Source of the DNA: Lacrimispora sp. 210928-DFI.3.58
GTDB taxonomy: Bacteria > Bacillota > Clostridia > Lachnospirales > Lachnospiraceae
DNA length: 64,000 bases
Reading direction: 5' to 3'
Assembly: GCF_020554865.1 (NCBI RefSeq)
Contig: NZ_JAJCIC010000014.1
Location: 1-64,000, forward strand
In this document: positions 52,127-60,604 of the stretch, in pieces
Layout of the letters: each line of letters opens with the position of its first letter
Numbering within the stretch: the first letter of the stretch is position 1
Program-made: the position numbers and the translations under genes
The notes under the pieces: model-generated
Database searches by the model: none
Told to the model about the DNA's origin: nothing
The model's input: the letters and a program-made list of their open reading frames with translations, nothing else

Positions 52127-52368
52127 GTTTCCGCATTTTGCACCGCGGCTGCCGGGAGGACGGCTGGAAGCTCCGGGTTTCGGACATAAGAAGCACTAAA
52201 GACACCTGCTTTTTTCTAAAAGCCAGAGCCACATCAAAGCAACTCGCTGCGCTCAAACAAGCATTGCTGCGGCTCTGAACGAAAAAATCAGCTGCCTAAG
52301 TGCTTCTAAATGTCCTGCAAAGTCGCTCCAGCCGTCCTCCCGGCAGCCGCAGTGCAAAATGCGGAAAC
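52127..52368. repeat. 242-bp imperfect palindromic element
   Basis: Outer arms 52127-52168 and 52327-52368 are 42-bp inverted repeats with a single mismatch (outer ends GTTTCCGCATTTTGCAC and its complement). Pairing continues inward through GGACAT and AAGAAGCACT against AGTGCTTCT and ATGTCC, leaving a loop of about 100 bases. There is no open reading frame of note, and no target-site duplication is obvious. It fills most of the 473-base ilvE-tetR gap. A small non-autonomous element or a very long cruciform are the simplest readings. Confidence 0.7.
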
Positions 52369-52477
52369 TCAAGCTCCTCCTTCGTTGCAAACACACGAAA
52401 ATTATGTTAGGTTATATAATAGGAAACAGGCAGGGTGTGAATGTATCAGTACCCCAGGGCCTAAGGAGGATTTCATA

Positions 52478-53062
52478 ATGGCAAAGAAAAACGCACGGAA
52501 CACAAGAGGAAGGATCGTAAATGCTGCCTGGAAGCTGTTCTATGAGCAGGGGTATGAGGATACCACGGTGGAGGAAATCATTGACCTGTCACAGACTTCC
52601 AAAGGCTCCTTCTACCACTATTTTGACGGCAAGGATGCTCTTCTCAGTACCTTAAGCAGCCTTTTTGATGAAAAATATGAGGAGCTTACAGAGCTTCTTC
52701 CCCCGGAAATGTCTGCCATGGAGCAGCTCCTGTTTTTAAACCGGGAGCTCTTTGGCATGATCGAAAACAGCATTTCCATCGACCTCCTTGCAAGGCTTTT
52801 ATCCACCCAGCTGGTAACGAACGGCAACAAGCATCTGCTGGACCACAACCGCATCTACTATAAGCTCTTGAGGAAGATCATTGCCAGAGGACAAGCCGAG
52901 GGGCAGCTGAATGCCAATTTCAGCGTCAGTGAGATGGTGAAGCTCTATGCACTGGAGGAACGGGCTCTTCTATATGACTGGTGCCTGTGCGGCGGGGAAT
53001 ATTCCTTAAAGCAGTACAGTGCTGCGGTAATGCCGGGGATGCTCAGCAGCTTCCTTCCCTGA
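52478..53062 (+). CDS. TetR family transcriptional regulator
   Basis: 194 aa from the ATG at 52478, with AAGGAGGA upstream; 56 further open codons come from the palindromic element and are rejected. Helix-turn-helix about 11-55 (TRGRIVNAAWKLFYEQGYEDTTVEEIIDLSQTSKGSFYHYFDGKDALL). Divergent from ilvE and 241 bases upstream of the symporter gene, which it may control. Confidence 0.88.
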   Translation: MAKKNARNTRGRIVNAAWKLFYEQGYEDTTVEEIIDLSQTSKGSFYHYFDGKDALLSTLSSLFDEKYEELTELLPPEMSAMEQLLFLNRELFGMIENSISIDLLARLLSTQLVTNGNKHLLDHNRIYYKLLRKIIARGQAEGQLNANFSVSEMVKLYALEERALLYDWCLCGGEYSLKQYSAAVMPGMLSSFLP

Positions 53063-53303
53063 TCTCAGGAAGCCCTATGCAGCATTTTCTCCGGTTTTTT
53101 CCAAAATATTTTCTACTCATTTCTTTTGAATGTTTTTTGTATTATCTTTATTCGATTTTTCGTATAGTTATTTTTCTATATTTTATCATAGTTTTTTCTA
53201 TATTTTTAATTTTCGTCTAGTATTTAGTCTGTACTTCGTTCTGTATTGTGTTCTACCTTTTCATCGTGCTATAATGTTCCCATTATTTTTCAGGAGGGAC
53301 ATT

Positions 53304-54839
53304 ATGAGTACAGGACAAACAGGGATCCTGATCGCCATCGCCTTATATCTGGCAGCAATGGTCTATGTGGGATTCTATTTCAGCAAAAAAGGAAGCGGCG
53401 ATACCGCTGATGATTTCTATCTGGGAGGACGTAAGCTGGGGCCTCTGGTGACGGCCATGAGCGCAGAGGCCTCTGACATGAGCAGCTGGCTCCTCATGGG
53501 ACTGCCGGGCGTTGCCTATCTGACTGGTATTGCAGACGCAGGCTGGACAGCCATCGGACTTGCTGTTGGTACCTATTTAAACTGGCTGATCGTTGCAAAG
53601 CGCCTGCGCAGGTATTCCATTGCATGCAATGCAATCACCATACCGGACTTTTTTTCCAGGCGCTACAGGGACCAGAAGAATGTTCTTATGTGTATTGCAG
53701 CAATCGTTATTTTGATCTTCTTCATTCCCTACACCGCATCGGGATTCAAGGCAGTTGGCACTCTGTTTTCCAGCCTTTTTGGTGTGGACTACCACGCTGC
53801 CATGATCGGAGGAGCAGCCGTTATCATCGGCTACACTGTTATGGGCGGCTTTATGGCAGTGTCCACAACAGACCTGATCCAGAGCATTGTTATGAGCATT
53901 GCCTTGGTTATTATCGTATTTTTCGGTATCCATGTGGCAGGGGGATGGAATGCAGTGGCTGAGAATGCACGCTCCCTGGAGGGGTATCTCTCCATGATCC
54001 GCCTTCACAATATGGCAGACAACACTTCCTCCCCCTACGGCTTTATCACGATCCTTTCCACGCTGGCATGGGGACTGGGCTATTTTGGCATGCCTCACAT
54101 TCTTCTCCGTTTTATGGCCATCCATGATGAGAATAAGCTGACCCTTTCAAGGCGTATTGCCTCTATCTGGGTGGTGATCTCCATGTTTGTGGCGATCCTG
54201 ATCGGCATCATCGGCTACGGAGCTTCTGTGGCAGGAAGCATTCCTTTATTTGCATCCAGCTCTGAATCTGAGACAGTCATCATCAGCCTGGCGGGACTTT
54301 TAGGGAGCAACGGCTTTTTCCTGGCCCTGATCGCAGGCGTTGTCCTGGCAGGTATCCTGGCATGTACCATGTCCACTGCGGATTCCCAGCTGCTCACAGC
54401 AGCCTCCGGCGTTTCCCAGAACCTGCTCCAGGACTTTCTGAAGATCAAAATGGATGCAAAGGCCTCCATGATGGCAGCCCGTTTGACAGTTATCTGTATT
54501 TCCCTGGTATCCATTATCCTGGCATGGAATCCTGACAGCTCCGTATTTACCATCGTTTCCTTTGCCTGGGCAGGTTTCGGTGCATCCTTCGGCCCCGTAG
54601 TCCTCTTCGCCCTGTTCTGGAAGCGCAGCAACCTCCAGGGTGCCCTGGCAGGCATGGTCTCCGGAGGCATCATGGTATTCCTGTGGAAGTACGGCGTGCG
54701 TCCTCTGGGCGGCCTGTGGAACATCTACGAGCTTCTCCCTGCCTTCATCGTGGCTTGCGTGGCGATCGTGGCAGTCTCTCTGGCAACGGCTCCGCCTTCC
54801 AAGGAGATCTGTGATGAATTTGATTCTATTGGGAAATAA
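53304..54839 (+). CDS. putP: Sodium/solute symporter (PutP-like)
   Basis: 511 aa from the ATG at 53304 behind CAGGAGGGAC; the open frame extends back through AT-rich leader. SSS family with 13 predicted transmembrane helices; FYLGGRKLGPLVTAMSAEASDMSSWLLMGLPG (about 36-67) and GLGYFGMPHILLRFMAIHDENKL match sodium/proline symporters, including the Na+ site Ser/Asp residues. Imports proline or a related amino acid. The 53063-53303 leader is strongly T-rich with no clear promoter. Confidence 0.88.
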   Translation: MSTGQTGILIAIALYLAAMVYVGFYFSKKGSGDTADDFYLGGRKLGPLVTAMSAEASDMSSWLLMGLPGVAYLTGIADAGWTAIGLAVGTYLNWLIVAKRLRRYSIACNAITIPDFFSRRYRDQKNVLMCIAAIVILIFFIPYTASGFKAVGTLFSSLFGVDYHAAMIGGAAVIIGYTVMGGFMAVSTTDLIQSIVMSIALVIIVFFGIHVAGGWNAVAENARSLEGYLSMIRLHNMADNTSSPYGFITILSTLAWGLGYFGMPHILLRFMAIHDENKLTLSRRIASIWVVISMFVAILIGIIGYGASVAGSIPLFASSSESETVIISLAGLLGSNGFFLALIAGVVLAGILACTMSTADSQLLTAASGVSQNLLQDFLKIKMDAKASMMAARLTVICISLVSIILAWNPDSSVFTIVSFAWAGFGASFGPVVLFALFWKRSNLQGALAGMVSGGIMVFLWKYGVRPLGGLWNIYELLPAFIVACVAIVAVSLATAPPSKEICDEFDSIGK

Positions 54840-54850
54840 ATAGCAGAAGG

Positions 54851-54898
54851 AAAACCGCCTGGGTTTCTGCGGCAAGCAGAGCCAGGCGGTTTTCTTTT
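54851..54898 (+). terminator. putP terminator
   Basis: AAACCGCCTGG and CCAGGCGGTTTT pair around a loop that itself can form a small hairpin, followed by a T-run. Confidence 0.9.
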
Positions 54899-54906
54899 TA
54901 CGAAGT

Positions 54907-54941
54907 ATCCAGTAAAACGCGCCAGTGACGCGTTTTATCAG
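54907..54941. repeat. Interspersed hairpin repeat, copy 2
   Basis: CCAGTAAAACGCGCC and GCGTTTTATCAG: same design as the copy at 4109-4143, with both arms changed together (AT to CG pairs). It lies between putP and spoIIID. Confidence 0.55.
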
Positions 54942-54961
54942 CTTGCGTTGGTTGGATACGT

Positions 54962-55243
54962 TCACGGCTCTTCTGCATCCTTACTGCATATCTGAAGCCT
55001 GTGCTGATACTTCTCCCTGGTAGCCAGGCCGCCGCGGATATGACGCTCCGATTTATTCACATCCAGGACGATCCGGGCTTTGGATGCAAGGGAAGGGTTG
55101 ATGTGTTCTAGACGGTCGGTTACATCTTTATGTACCGTCGATTTACTAATCCCAAATCTCTTCGCTGTCTGCCTCACCGTCGCATTGTGGTCTATGATGT
55201 AATTGGCAATGGCTACGGCCCGTTCTTCGATATACTCCTTCAT
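54962..55243 (-). CDS. spoIIID: Sporulation transcription factor SpoIIID
   Basis: 93 aa. Helix-turn-helix NATVRQTAKRFGISKSTVHKDVTDRL (about 20-45), then LASKARIVLDVNKSERHIRGGLATREKYQ, the family's conserved basic extension. It regulates mother-cell genes together with SigE. Usual length; AAGGAG-like site upstream of ATG. Monocistronic by position. Confidence 0.95.
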   Translation of the reverse strand: MKEYIEERAVAIANYIIDHNATVRQTAKRFGISKSTVHKDVTDRLEHINPSLASKARIVLDVNKSERHIRGGLATREKYQHRLQICSKDAEEP

Positions 55244-55319
55244 GGGTTTCCCCCTGAAAATCTTTTTTACAAGATATGCCTGAAGAAAAGATTATATACG
55301 GAAGATTTTCCTTTGAAGG

Positions 55320-56591
55320 TTAATTTTTATGGATTGAAAGAGGTGTCGTTTTCTTCCTGCAAGGACCGCTTCTCTCCTGTCTCAACTTCAAATAAAAGCA
55401 GTTCCTCCCCTCCTCGCAGACAACTCCCATGTCTCCCTTGTGGTTCTCTGCGATCTCCTTTGCGATCGCCAGGCCCAGGCCGTAGCCCTCTTCGCTGCTG
55501 TGGGAGGCTTCTCCCCGGTAGAATCTCTGGAAGATGGCCTTTCTCTGCTCTTTGGGGATCACATTTCCCTCGCTCTTTACCCACAGGCACAGCTTCCTCC
55601 TGCCCCAGGGCTCCAGGCGTATTTCTGTCCGGCCTCCCTCTTTGGAATATTTCACTGCGTTGTCTAGCAGGATCTGGATCACCTGCTTTAGCTGGGCCGG
55701 ATTTCCTTTTACCCACACCGGATCGCCGGTCTCATAGGCAATGGTCTTTCCCATCTGGTAAAATACAGGCTCAAAGGTCAAAAGCTCCTCCAGCAGCAGA
55801 TCGCTGAGATCAATGCGTTCCCAGTCCTTCCGGCCTTTTTTCATCAAGTCGCTTCTTGCAAGCAGAAGCAGGCTTTCCACCAGGCGGCGCATCTGGATGC
55901 ATTCCTGGTCTACATTGTCAAGCCACTTATCCACATCCTCCGCCATGCCCTCACACCGTTCCTTTAGAAGCTCTGCATTGGCTGTGATGACTGTGAGGGG
56001 AGTCTTTAGCTCGTGTGAGGCATCTGCCACAAACTGCTTCTGACGGCGCACGGATTCCTCCACAGGGCGGACTGCCCACCGGGCGAAAAAGTAGGACAGC
56101 ACCAGAAATCCCAGCCAGATCAGGCAGCAGGCAAGCCCGCCGTGTAACAGCACTTCATCCATCATAGACTCCTCGTAGGAGGTGTCTGCAAATGCGATCA
56201 GATCTCCTGCAGAACCGCTTACACGCAGGTACCGGAGGCTGTAGTCCTCCAGATTGCCCGTTTCCTGGCCTCCATCCATCCCCAAAAATACCACGCTTTC
56301 CAAAAACTCCTGGTCCGGAAAGGAGTGGTAAGCCCCGTCCTGCAGCACAATGACTCCATCCGGCTGCACCAGCACGGAAAAATGCGGGACACGCGTCTGC
56401 TCCGGATCCTGCCATTGCCGGCCATGTAGGTCCTGATATTCCACTGCCTGGGACAGTACGGCGTTGATCTCCTGCCGTCCCCGCTTTTTAACCAGCAGAG
56501 CCGCACAGCAGAAGGTAACTCCGATCACGGCTGTCACGATCAGCATGTTGTAGAACATAAATTTCCATCTCAGCCTGTCAATTTCCTTCAC
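55320..56591 (-). CDS. Sensor histidine kinase
   Basis: 423 aa from the GTG at 56591, chosen because AAGGAGG lies 7 bases upstream and within the response regulator's last codons. Two transmembrane helices (about 10-34 and 148-172) enclose a 115-residue sensor domain. HisKA with H-box DASHELKTPLTV (His about 193) and HATPase with N-box LKQVIQILLDNAVKYSK and GYGLGLAIAKEIAENH. Overlaps the regulator gene by 14 bases; the pair follows an ABC transporter and probably senses its substrate or wall stress. Confidence 0.9.
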   Translation of the reverse strand: MKEIDRLRWKFMFYNMLIVTAVIGVTFCCAALLVKKRGRQEINAVLSQAVEYQDLHGRQWQDPEQTRVPHFSVLVQPDGVIVLQDGAYHSFPDQEFLESVVFLGMDGGQETGNLEDYSLRYLRVSGSAGDLIAFADTSYEESMMDEVLLHGGLACCLIWLGFLVLSYFFARWAVRPVEESVRRQKQFVADASHELKTPLTVITANAELLKERCEGMAEDVDKWLDNVDQECIQMRRLVESLLLLARSDLMKKGRKDWERIDLSDLLLEELLTFEPVFYQMGKTIAYETGDPVWVKGNPAQLKQVIQILLDNAVKYSKEGGRTEIRLEPWGRRKLCLWVKSEGNVIPKEQRKAIFQRFYRGEASHSSEEGYGLGLAIAKEIAENHKGDMGVVCEEGRNCFYLKLRQERSGPCRKKTTPLSIHKN

Positions 56592-57270
56592 CCTGCACCT
56601 CCTTTTCACAAAGACGGTATCCCAGATTACGTATCGTCACGATCACTGCATGGACCTTTAAAAACAGCAATTTTTTTCTCAAAAAGGAAATGTAGATCTC
56701 CACATTGTTTTCCACGGCGTCCGAATCATTTCCCCATACCTTCAGCAGAAGCGTTTCCTTTGAGATCACCTGATCCCGGTTTGTCATGAGGATCCGCATG
56801 ATGTCGTATTCCTTCCGGCCCAGCTGTATGGAGCGCTCCGATCCTGACAATGTATAATTTCCCTGATCCAGAGATAAATCGCCAAAAGTCAGGCAGTCGA
56901 AAAGAAGCTCTCCCCGGCGCCTGACAATGGTCTTCATCACAGCTAACAGCTCCTTTTTATCAAAGGGCTTTGTCAGATAATAGTCTGCGCCGCTTTCCAG
57001 CCCGCGCACCTTATCCTCCACCTCACTTCTGGCCGTCAGCATGAGGACAGGAACCTTACACCCCTGCTCTCTGGCCTCCTTTAACAATGTGATGCCGTCC
57101 TTTCCCGGCAGCATCACATCTAAGATCACCGCATCATAGGCCTGCTCCAGAATCTGGTAGCTGCCCGTGATCCCGTCCGTACAGATATCAGAATCATACC
57201 ATATCTGTTTCAAAATATCCTGGACAGACTGGGCAAGCCTTACATTGTCCTCAATGATCAGCACTCTCAT
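56578..57270 (-). CDS. OmpR/PhoB-family response regulator
   Basis: 230 aa. Receiver domain with acidic pair (IIEDN), phospho-acceptor Asp in VILDVMLPGKDG (about residue 51) and Lys in LTKPFDKKE (about 101). C-terminal winged helix (QLGRKEYDIMRILMTNRDQVISKETLLLKVWG...IRNLGYRL). Partner of the overlapping kinase; located 47 bases after the ABC permease gene. Confidence 0.93.
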   Translation of the reverse strand: MRVLIIEDNVRLAQSVQDILKQIWYDSDICTDGITGSYQILEQAYDAVILDVMLPGKDGITLLKEAREQGCKVPVLMLTARSEVEDKVRGLESGADYYLTKPFDKKELLAVMKTIVRRRGELLFDCLTFGDLSLDQGNYTLSGSERSIQLGRKEYDIMRILMTNRDQVISKETLLLKVWGNDSDAVENNVEIYISFLRKKLLFLKVHAVIVTIRNLGYRLCEKEVQGEGN

Positions 57271-57317
57271 CTCTTATACCTCTTACCTTAAGTTTCGGCA
57301 TTTTATTCCAGCTCTCC

Positions 57318-58343
57318 TTATCTGCTTCTGATCTCCTTGCGCATAAATGAGATATAGGAAATTGCAAAGACCACAGCAGTCAATGCCAGCAGGCCTGTCA
57401 GATGGGGCCATACCAGAAGCAGGCTCTGTCCCATTGAAAGATATCCGGTGATGGCGCCGGACAGCTGCTGGGGCAGTATCACGTTGGTGGTGCGCACGCT
57501 GGGATTCATAATGGTGCTCACTGCCTCGCTGTACAGATAGTAGGGAGACAGCCGGTTTAAATCTGCCTGGCATTCATAATAATCCATCACTGCAGACACG
57601 GTGTACATCTTGTCTGCCGGATACAGGATACCTGTCAGAATGCTGACCACCAGGCTCATAAATAATGCAAAGAATATCCAAAGGGCGATCCCCAGCATAG
57701 CCGATGTGGCGGCATGGCGGCACAGGACGGAGAACAGGATGGACAGCGCCAGCCAGAAGCAGATATAGACCGCAGTAAAAAACAGAAATACCGCGATCCT
57801 TCCCAGCTCCTCTCCCACCGGCGGAATGCCGATGGCCAGAAGCCCGATCGCCCCTGTCAGGATCCCCATGGAGAACACCATGAGAAAGATCATGGTAGCG
57901 CCTGCCAGGAACTTTCCGTTGATCACCGAATCACGGTAAACGGGCTGGGATACCAGGCGGTTTAACGTTCCCTCCGACCGCTCGCTGTTGATGGCATCAA
58001 ACCCCAAAGCCAGACCTACAAAGGGCCCCAGAAGGGCGATGAAGGAGGTGAAGGACGGAATGGAGCCGCTGTTTAAGGTAAACAGCTTAAGGAACATAAA
58101 GCTGGAGTCCGATGTCCCGGTCCCGGCATCGGCCAAGCCTGAAACAGCGCCGTAAATGCTGGCAAAGCTGGTAAGCAGCACCAGTCCCAGAACGATGAGA
58201 AAACGCCTGCTGTGGATATTGTCCGCCATCTCCTTCTGATAGATCGCAGAGAGGCCGCTTCCTCTGACGGTTTTTCCTCCGGTCCTACTGCCGGTTTCTG
58301 AATGCTGTGAACCGTCTCTGTTTTTCCTGATCATCATTTTCAT
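57318..58343 (-). CDS. ABC-2 type transporter permease
   Basis: 341 aa from the ATG at 58343 (GGGGTGG upstream); other close in-frame starts exist. About six transmembrane helices after a cytoplasmic Lys/Arg/Ser-rich start of 35 residues; LNRLVSQPVYRDSVINGKFLAGA matches ABC-2 permeases of the NatB/copper-type (NosY-like) group. It overlaps the ATPase gene by 59 bases. Substrate unknown. Confidence 0.85.
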   Translation of the reverse strand: MKMMIRKNRDGSQHSETGSRTGGKTVRGSGLSAIYQKEMADNIHSRRFLIVLGLVLLTSFASIYGAVSGLADAGTGTSDSSFMFLKLFTLNSGSIPSFTSFIALLGPFVGLALGFDAINSERSEGTLNRLVSQPVYRDSVINGKFLAGATMIFLMVFSMGILTGAIGLLAIGIPPVGEELGRIAVFLFFTAVYICFWLALSILFSVLCRHAATSAMLGIALWIFFALFMSLVVSILTGILYPADKMYTVSAVMDYYECQADLNRLSPYYLYSEAVSTIMNPSVRTTNVILPQQLSGAITGYLSMGQSLLLVWPHLTGLLALTAVVFAISYISFMRKEIRSR

Positions 58344-59283
58344 TTTCCACCCCTGCCTTTTCAAAATATCGTCTGTAAATCTCGTCCAAATCGTTTCCCC
58401 TCTGGCGCAGATGAGTCAGAGTGTATCCGGCATCCAGCGATCTTCTCAGCAGCTCTCTCTTTATGTCGGAACGGGCACGGACCACATAGATCTCGCCCTC
58501 CCGCTCCACCTCATCTACATTTCCCAGATCCTTTAAAAGCTCCGGGAACCCATTGTCGTCCGGAAGGGCAGCAGTTTCAAAGGCATAATGGCCCTCCTGA
58601 CGCATCTCGGCGGCCAGCTCCTCTATCCGCCCGCAGGCGATCAGCTGTCCCTCCACAAAGAGGCCTACCCTGTCGCATATCTGCTGTATCTGGTACAGCT
58701 GGTGGGAGGAGATCAGGATCGTTCTGCCATCCTCCTCTGCCAGCCGGCGGATCAGCTGCATCAGCTGGTGCATTCCCTCCGGGTCGATCCCCAGCGTGGG
58801 TTCATCCATGATGACTACCTTTGGATCCTTCATCAGCACATCTGCGATCCCCAGCCTCTGCCTCATGCCCCTGGAATAGGTTCCTGCCTTCTGGTCTGCC
58901 GCATAGGTCATGCCTACCTTTTCCAGCAGGCTTTCTGCGCGCTCCTCGATCACGCTCTCTGAAAGCCCGTTTAAGCGCCCCGTATACCGCAGATTCTCTT
59001 TTCCCGTCATGTCGGAATAAAAGCCTACATTATCCGGAAGATATCCCACGATCCGCTTTACCTCTATGGGCTCTCTGGTGCAGTCCCTGCCATCGATCCA
59101 GGCCTTTCCGGAGGTTGGCTCCGTAAGTCCCAAAAGCATCAGCGTTGTAGTAGTCTTGCCGGCTCCATTGGGTCCCAGAAGGCCAAATATCTCGCCCTTA
59201 TGTATTTCCAGGTTCAGCTTGGATACCGCTGCCTTTTCTCCATAGCATTTTGTCAGCTCTTCTGTACGGATGATGTTTTCCAT
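58285..59283 (-). CDS. ABC transporter ATP-binding protein
   Basis: 332 aa from the ATG at 59283 (GGAAGGCGG upstream). Walker A GPNGAGKT (37-44), Q-loop GYLPDNVGF, signature in the variant form YSRGMRQRLGIADVL, Walker B VVIMDEPTLGIDPEG and switch His in LISSH. The C-terminal 90 residues regulate or bind the permease. Four bases after the NEW3 gene's stop, indicating one operon. Confidence 0.92.
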   Translation of the reverse strand: MENIIRTEELTKCYGEKAAVSKLNLEIHKGEIFGLLGPNGAGKTTTTLMLLGLTEPTSGKAWIDGRDCTREPIEVKRIVGYLPDNVGFYSDMTGKENLRYTGRLNGLSESVIEERAESLLEKVGMTYAADQKAGTYSRGMRQRLGIADVLMKDPKVVIMDEPTLGIDPEGMHQLMQLIRRLAEEDGRTILISSHQLYQIQQICDRVGLFVEGQLIACGRIEELAAEMRQEGHYAFETAALPDDNGFPELLKDLGNVDEVEREGEIYVVRARSDIKRELLRRSLDAGYTLTHLRQRGNDLDEIYRRYFEKAGVENENDDQEKQRRFTAFRNRQ

Positions 59284-59287
59284 AGGA

Positions 59288-60484
59288 CTACCGCCTTCCG
59301 TATTTCTTAAACACATAGCCTAAACCGCCTCCCACGCAGAGGATCAGAGCCACTGCCACAACGCCCCACACTGTCCTGGTCTTTACAGAAACGCGGAAAT
59401 CCGCGCTGCCGGAGGTCTCCTTGCTGCTTACACTGAAGGAAGTCACATAATCTCCTGTAATGGCATCGGAGCTGGGCTTTACATGGGCGATGACCTCTGT
59501 GGTGCTTCCTGCCGGAAGGGAGGAGATCATATTTTCCTCCAGATCATAGGTAACCGTCCAGCCGGAGGGAGCTGTGGAATTTAAGGAAATATTTTCCAGA
59601 TCCACATTTCCTGTGTTGGCAACCTGCAGGGTCACATCGGAGGCCTGGTTGGCATAGGCGTCAAAGCTCAAGCGCCCGTCCGGAGTGCTTAAGGTGATCC
59701 CATAGGTCCCGGTAACGGTAACGGTCAGCTCCATATTCAGCGTTTCCTCGGCGGACACAGCGCTGCAGGAAATCTTGTACTCTCCTGCCTCCACATTTTC
59801 CGGAGGATTAACCGCAACTGTGATGCCCTGGCTGGCACCGGACTCTACATCAATCGCTGCCACCTTTGTGCTGTCACCCGATGGAGTAAAACTTACGGTC
59901 CATCCTGCCGGGGCATTGGAGGACAGACTGTAGGACTGGGGCTTTAAGCCATTGTTGATCAGTGTTGTGCTGAAGCTGAAATTTGTTCCTGCTGCTCCCT
60001 CCTGCTGTGGATACTCTGAGGTAAAGCTGCCCTTTCCTGCATTCTGCTCATTTACCTGGAAACGAATGTCCAGGCTGTCTGTCAAACCATTTTCCGCTGC
60101 CGCCTGAAGGCCTACTGTATAACTTCCCTCCTTAAGCTCATCGGGAACGGTCAAATGGAGCGTCAGGCTTGCCCCCTCTTCTCCCGGCTTTACATATACC
60201 TGGTTGACCTCATAGCTGCCGCCCTGGAGGTAGCCCTCCCAGCCCTCAGGCATAGCGGTTATGCTCACATTGGTGTTCATGCCGCTGCCGCTTTTATTTT
60301 CCAGCTCTATGGGGATGCTTAAGCTGTCCCCCGGTTTTACGGATACGCCTGGATACTGTGTATTCATCTCCAGTCCGCCCTCTGCATAGGCCGGATGGGC
60401 CCACACAGCCAGAAAGGCCATGGCAGCCAGGCTCACTGCAGCCAGCCACACCATAGCCTTATGAAAATAATGTGTTTGTCTCAT
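59288..60484 (-). CDS. Membrane-anchored NEW3-domain protein
   Basis: 398 aa from the ATG at 60484 (GAGGAGG upstream). Signal peptide about 1-35 (AHPAYA-E), three or four Ig-like NEW3 repeats (each with a SLSIPIELENKSG, FSFSTTLINNGLKPQSYSL or VTLQVANTGNVDLENISL core) and one C-terminal transmembrane helix with a basic tail (KKYGRR). It matches COG1470-type proteins that accompany ABC-2 exporters. Probably an extracellular assistant of the transporter. First gene of the operon. Confidence 0.82.
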   Translation of the reverse strand: MRQTHYFHKAMVWLAAVSLAAMAFLAVWAHPAYAEGGLEMNTQYPGVSVKPGDSLSIPIELENKSGSGMNTNVSITAMPEGWEGYLQGGSYEVNQVYVKPGEEGASLTLHLTVPDELKEGSYTVGLQAAAENGLTDSLDIRFQVNEQNAGKGSFTSEYPQQEGAAGTNFSFSTTLINNGLKPQSYSLSSNAPAGWTVSFTPSGDSTKVAAIDVESGASQGITVAVNPPENVEAGEYKISCSAVSAEETLNMELTVTVTGTYGITLSTPDGRLSFDAYANQASDVTLQVANTGNVDLENISLNSTAPSGWTVTYDLEENMISSLPAGSTTEVIAHVKPSSDAITGDYVTSFSVSSKETSGSADFRVSVKTRTVWGVVAVALILCVGGGLGYVFKKYGRR

Positions 60485-60604
60485 GATATCCTCCTCTTGC
60501 AGTATCACTGTAACTGCTGTCATCTTTTGAGGCTATCATAAACAGCAAACCTTTAGTCAAGCTTTAATCTTTTTGAAAGAAGTGTGAAACTTTCCATTCA
60601 CAGC

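Noticed and set aside
52005..52130. T-box or leader peptide controlling ilvE
   Set aside because: The promoter at 52048-52076 leaves a leader of only about 40 nt, with no T-box core sequence.
53577..54125. 182-codon minus-strand frame rich in Cys and His
   Set aside because: Antisense to the symporter's transmembrane helices; composition reflects the complement of hydrophobic codons.
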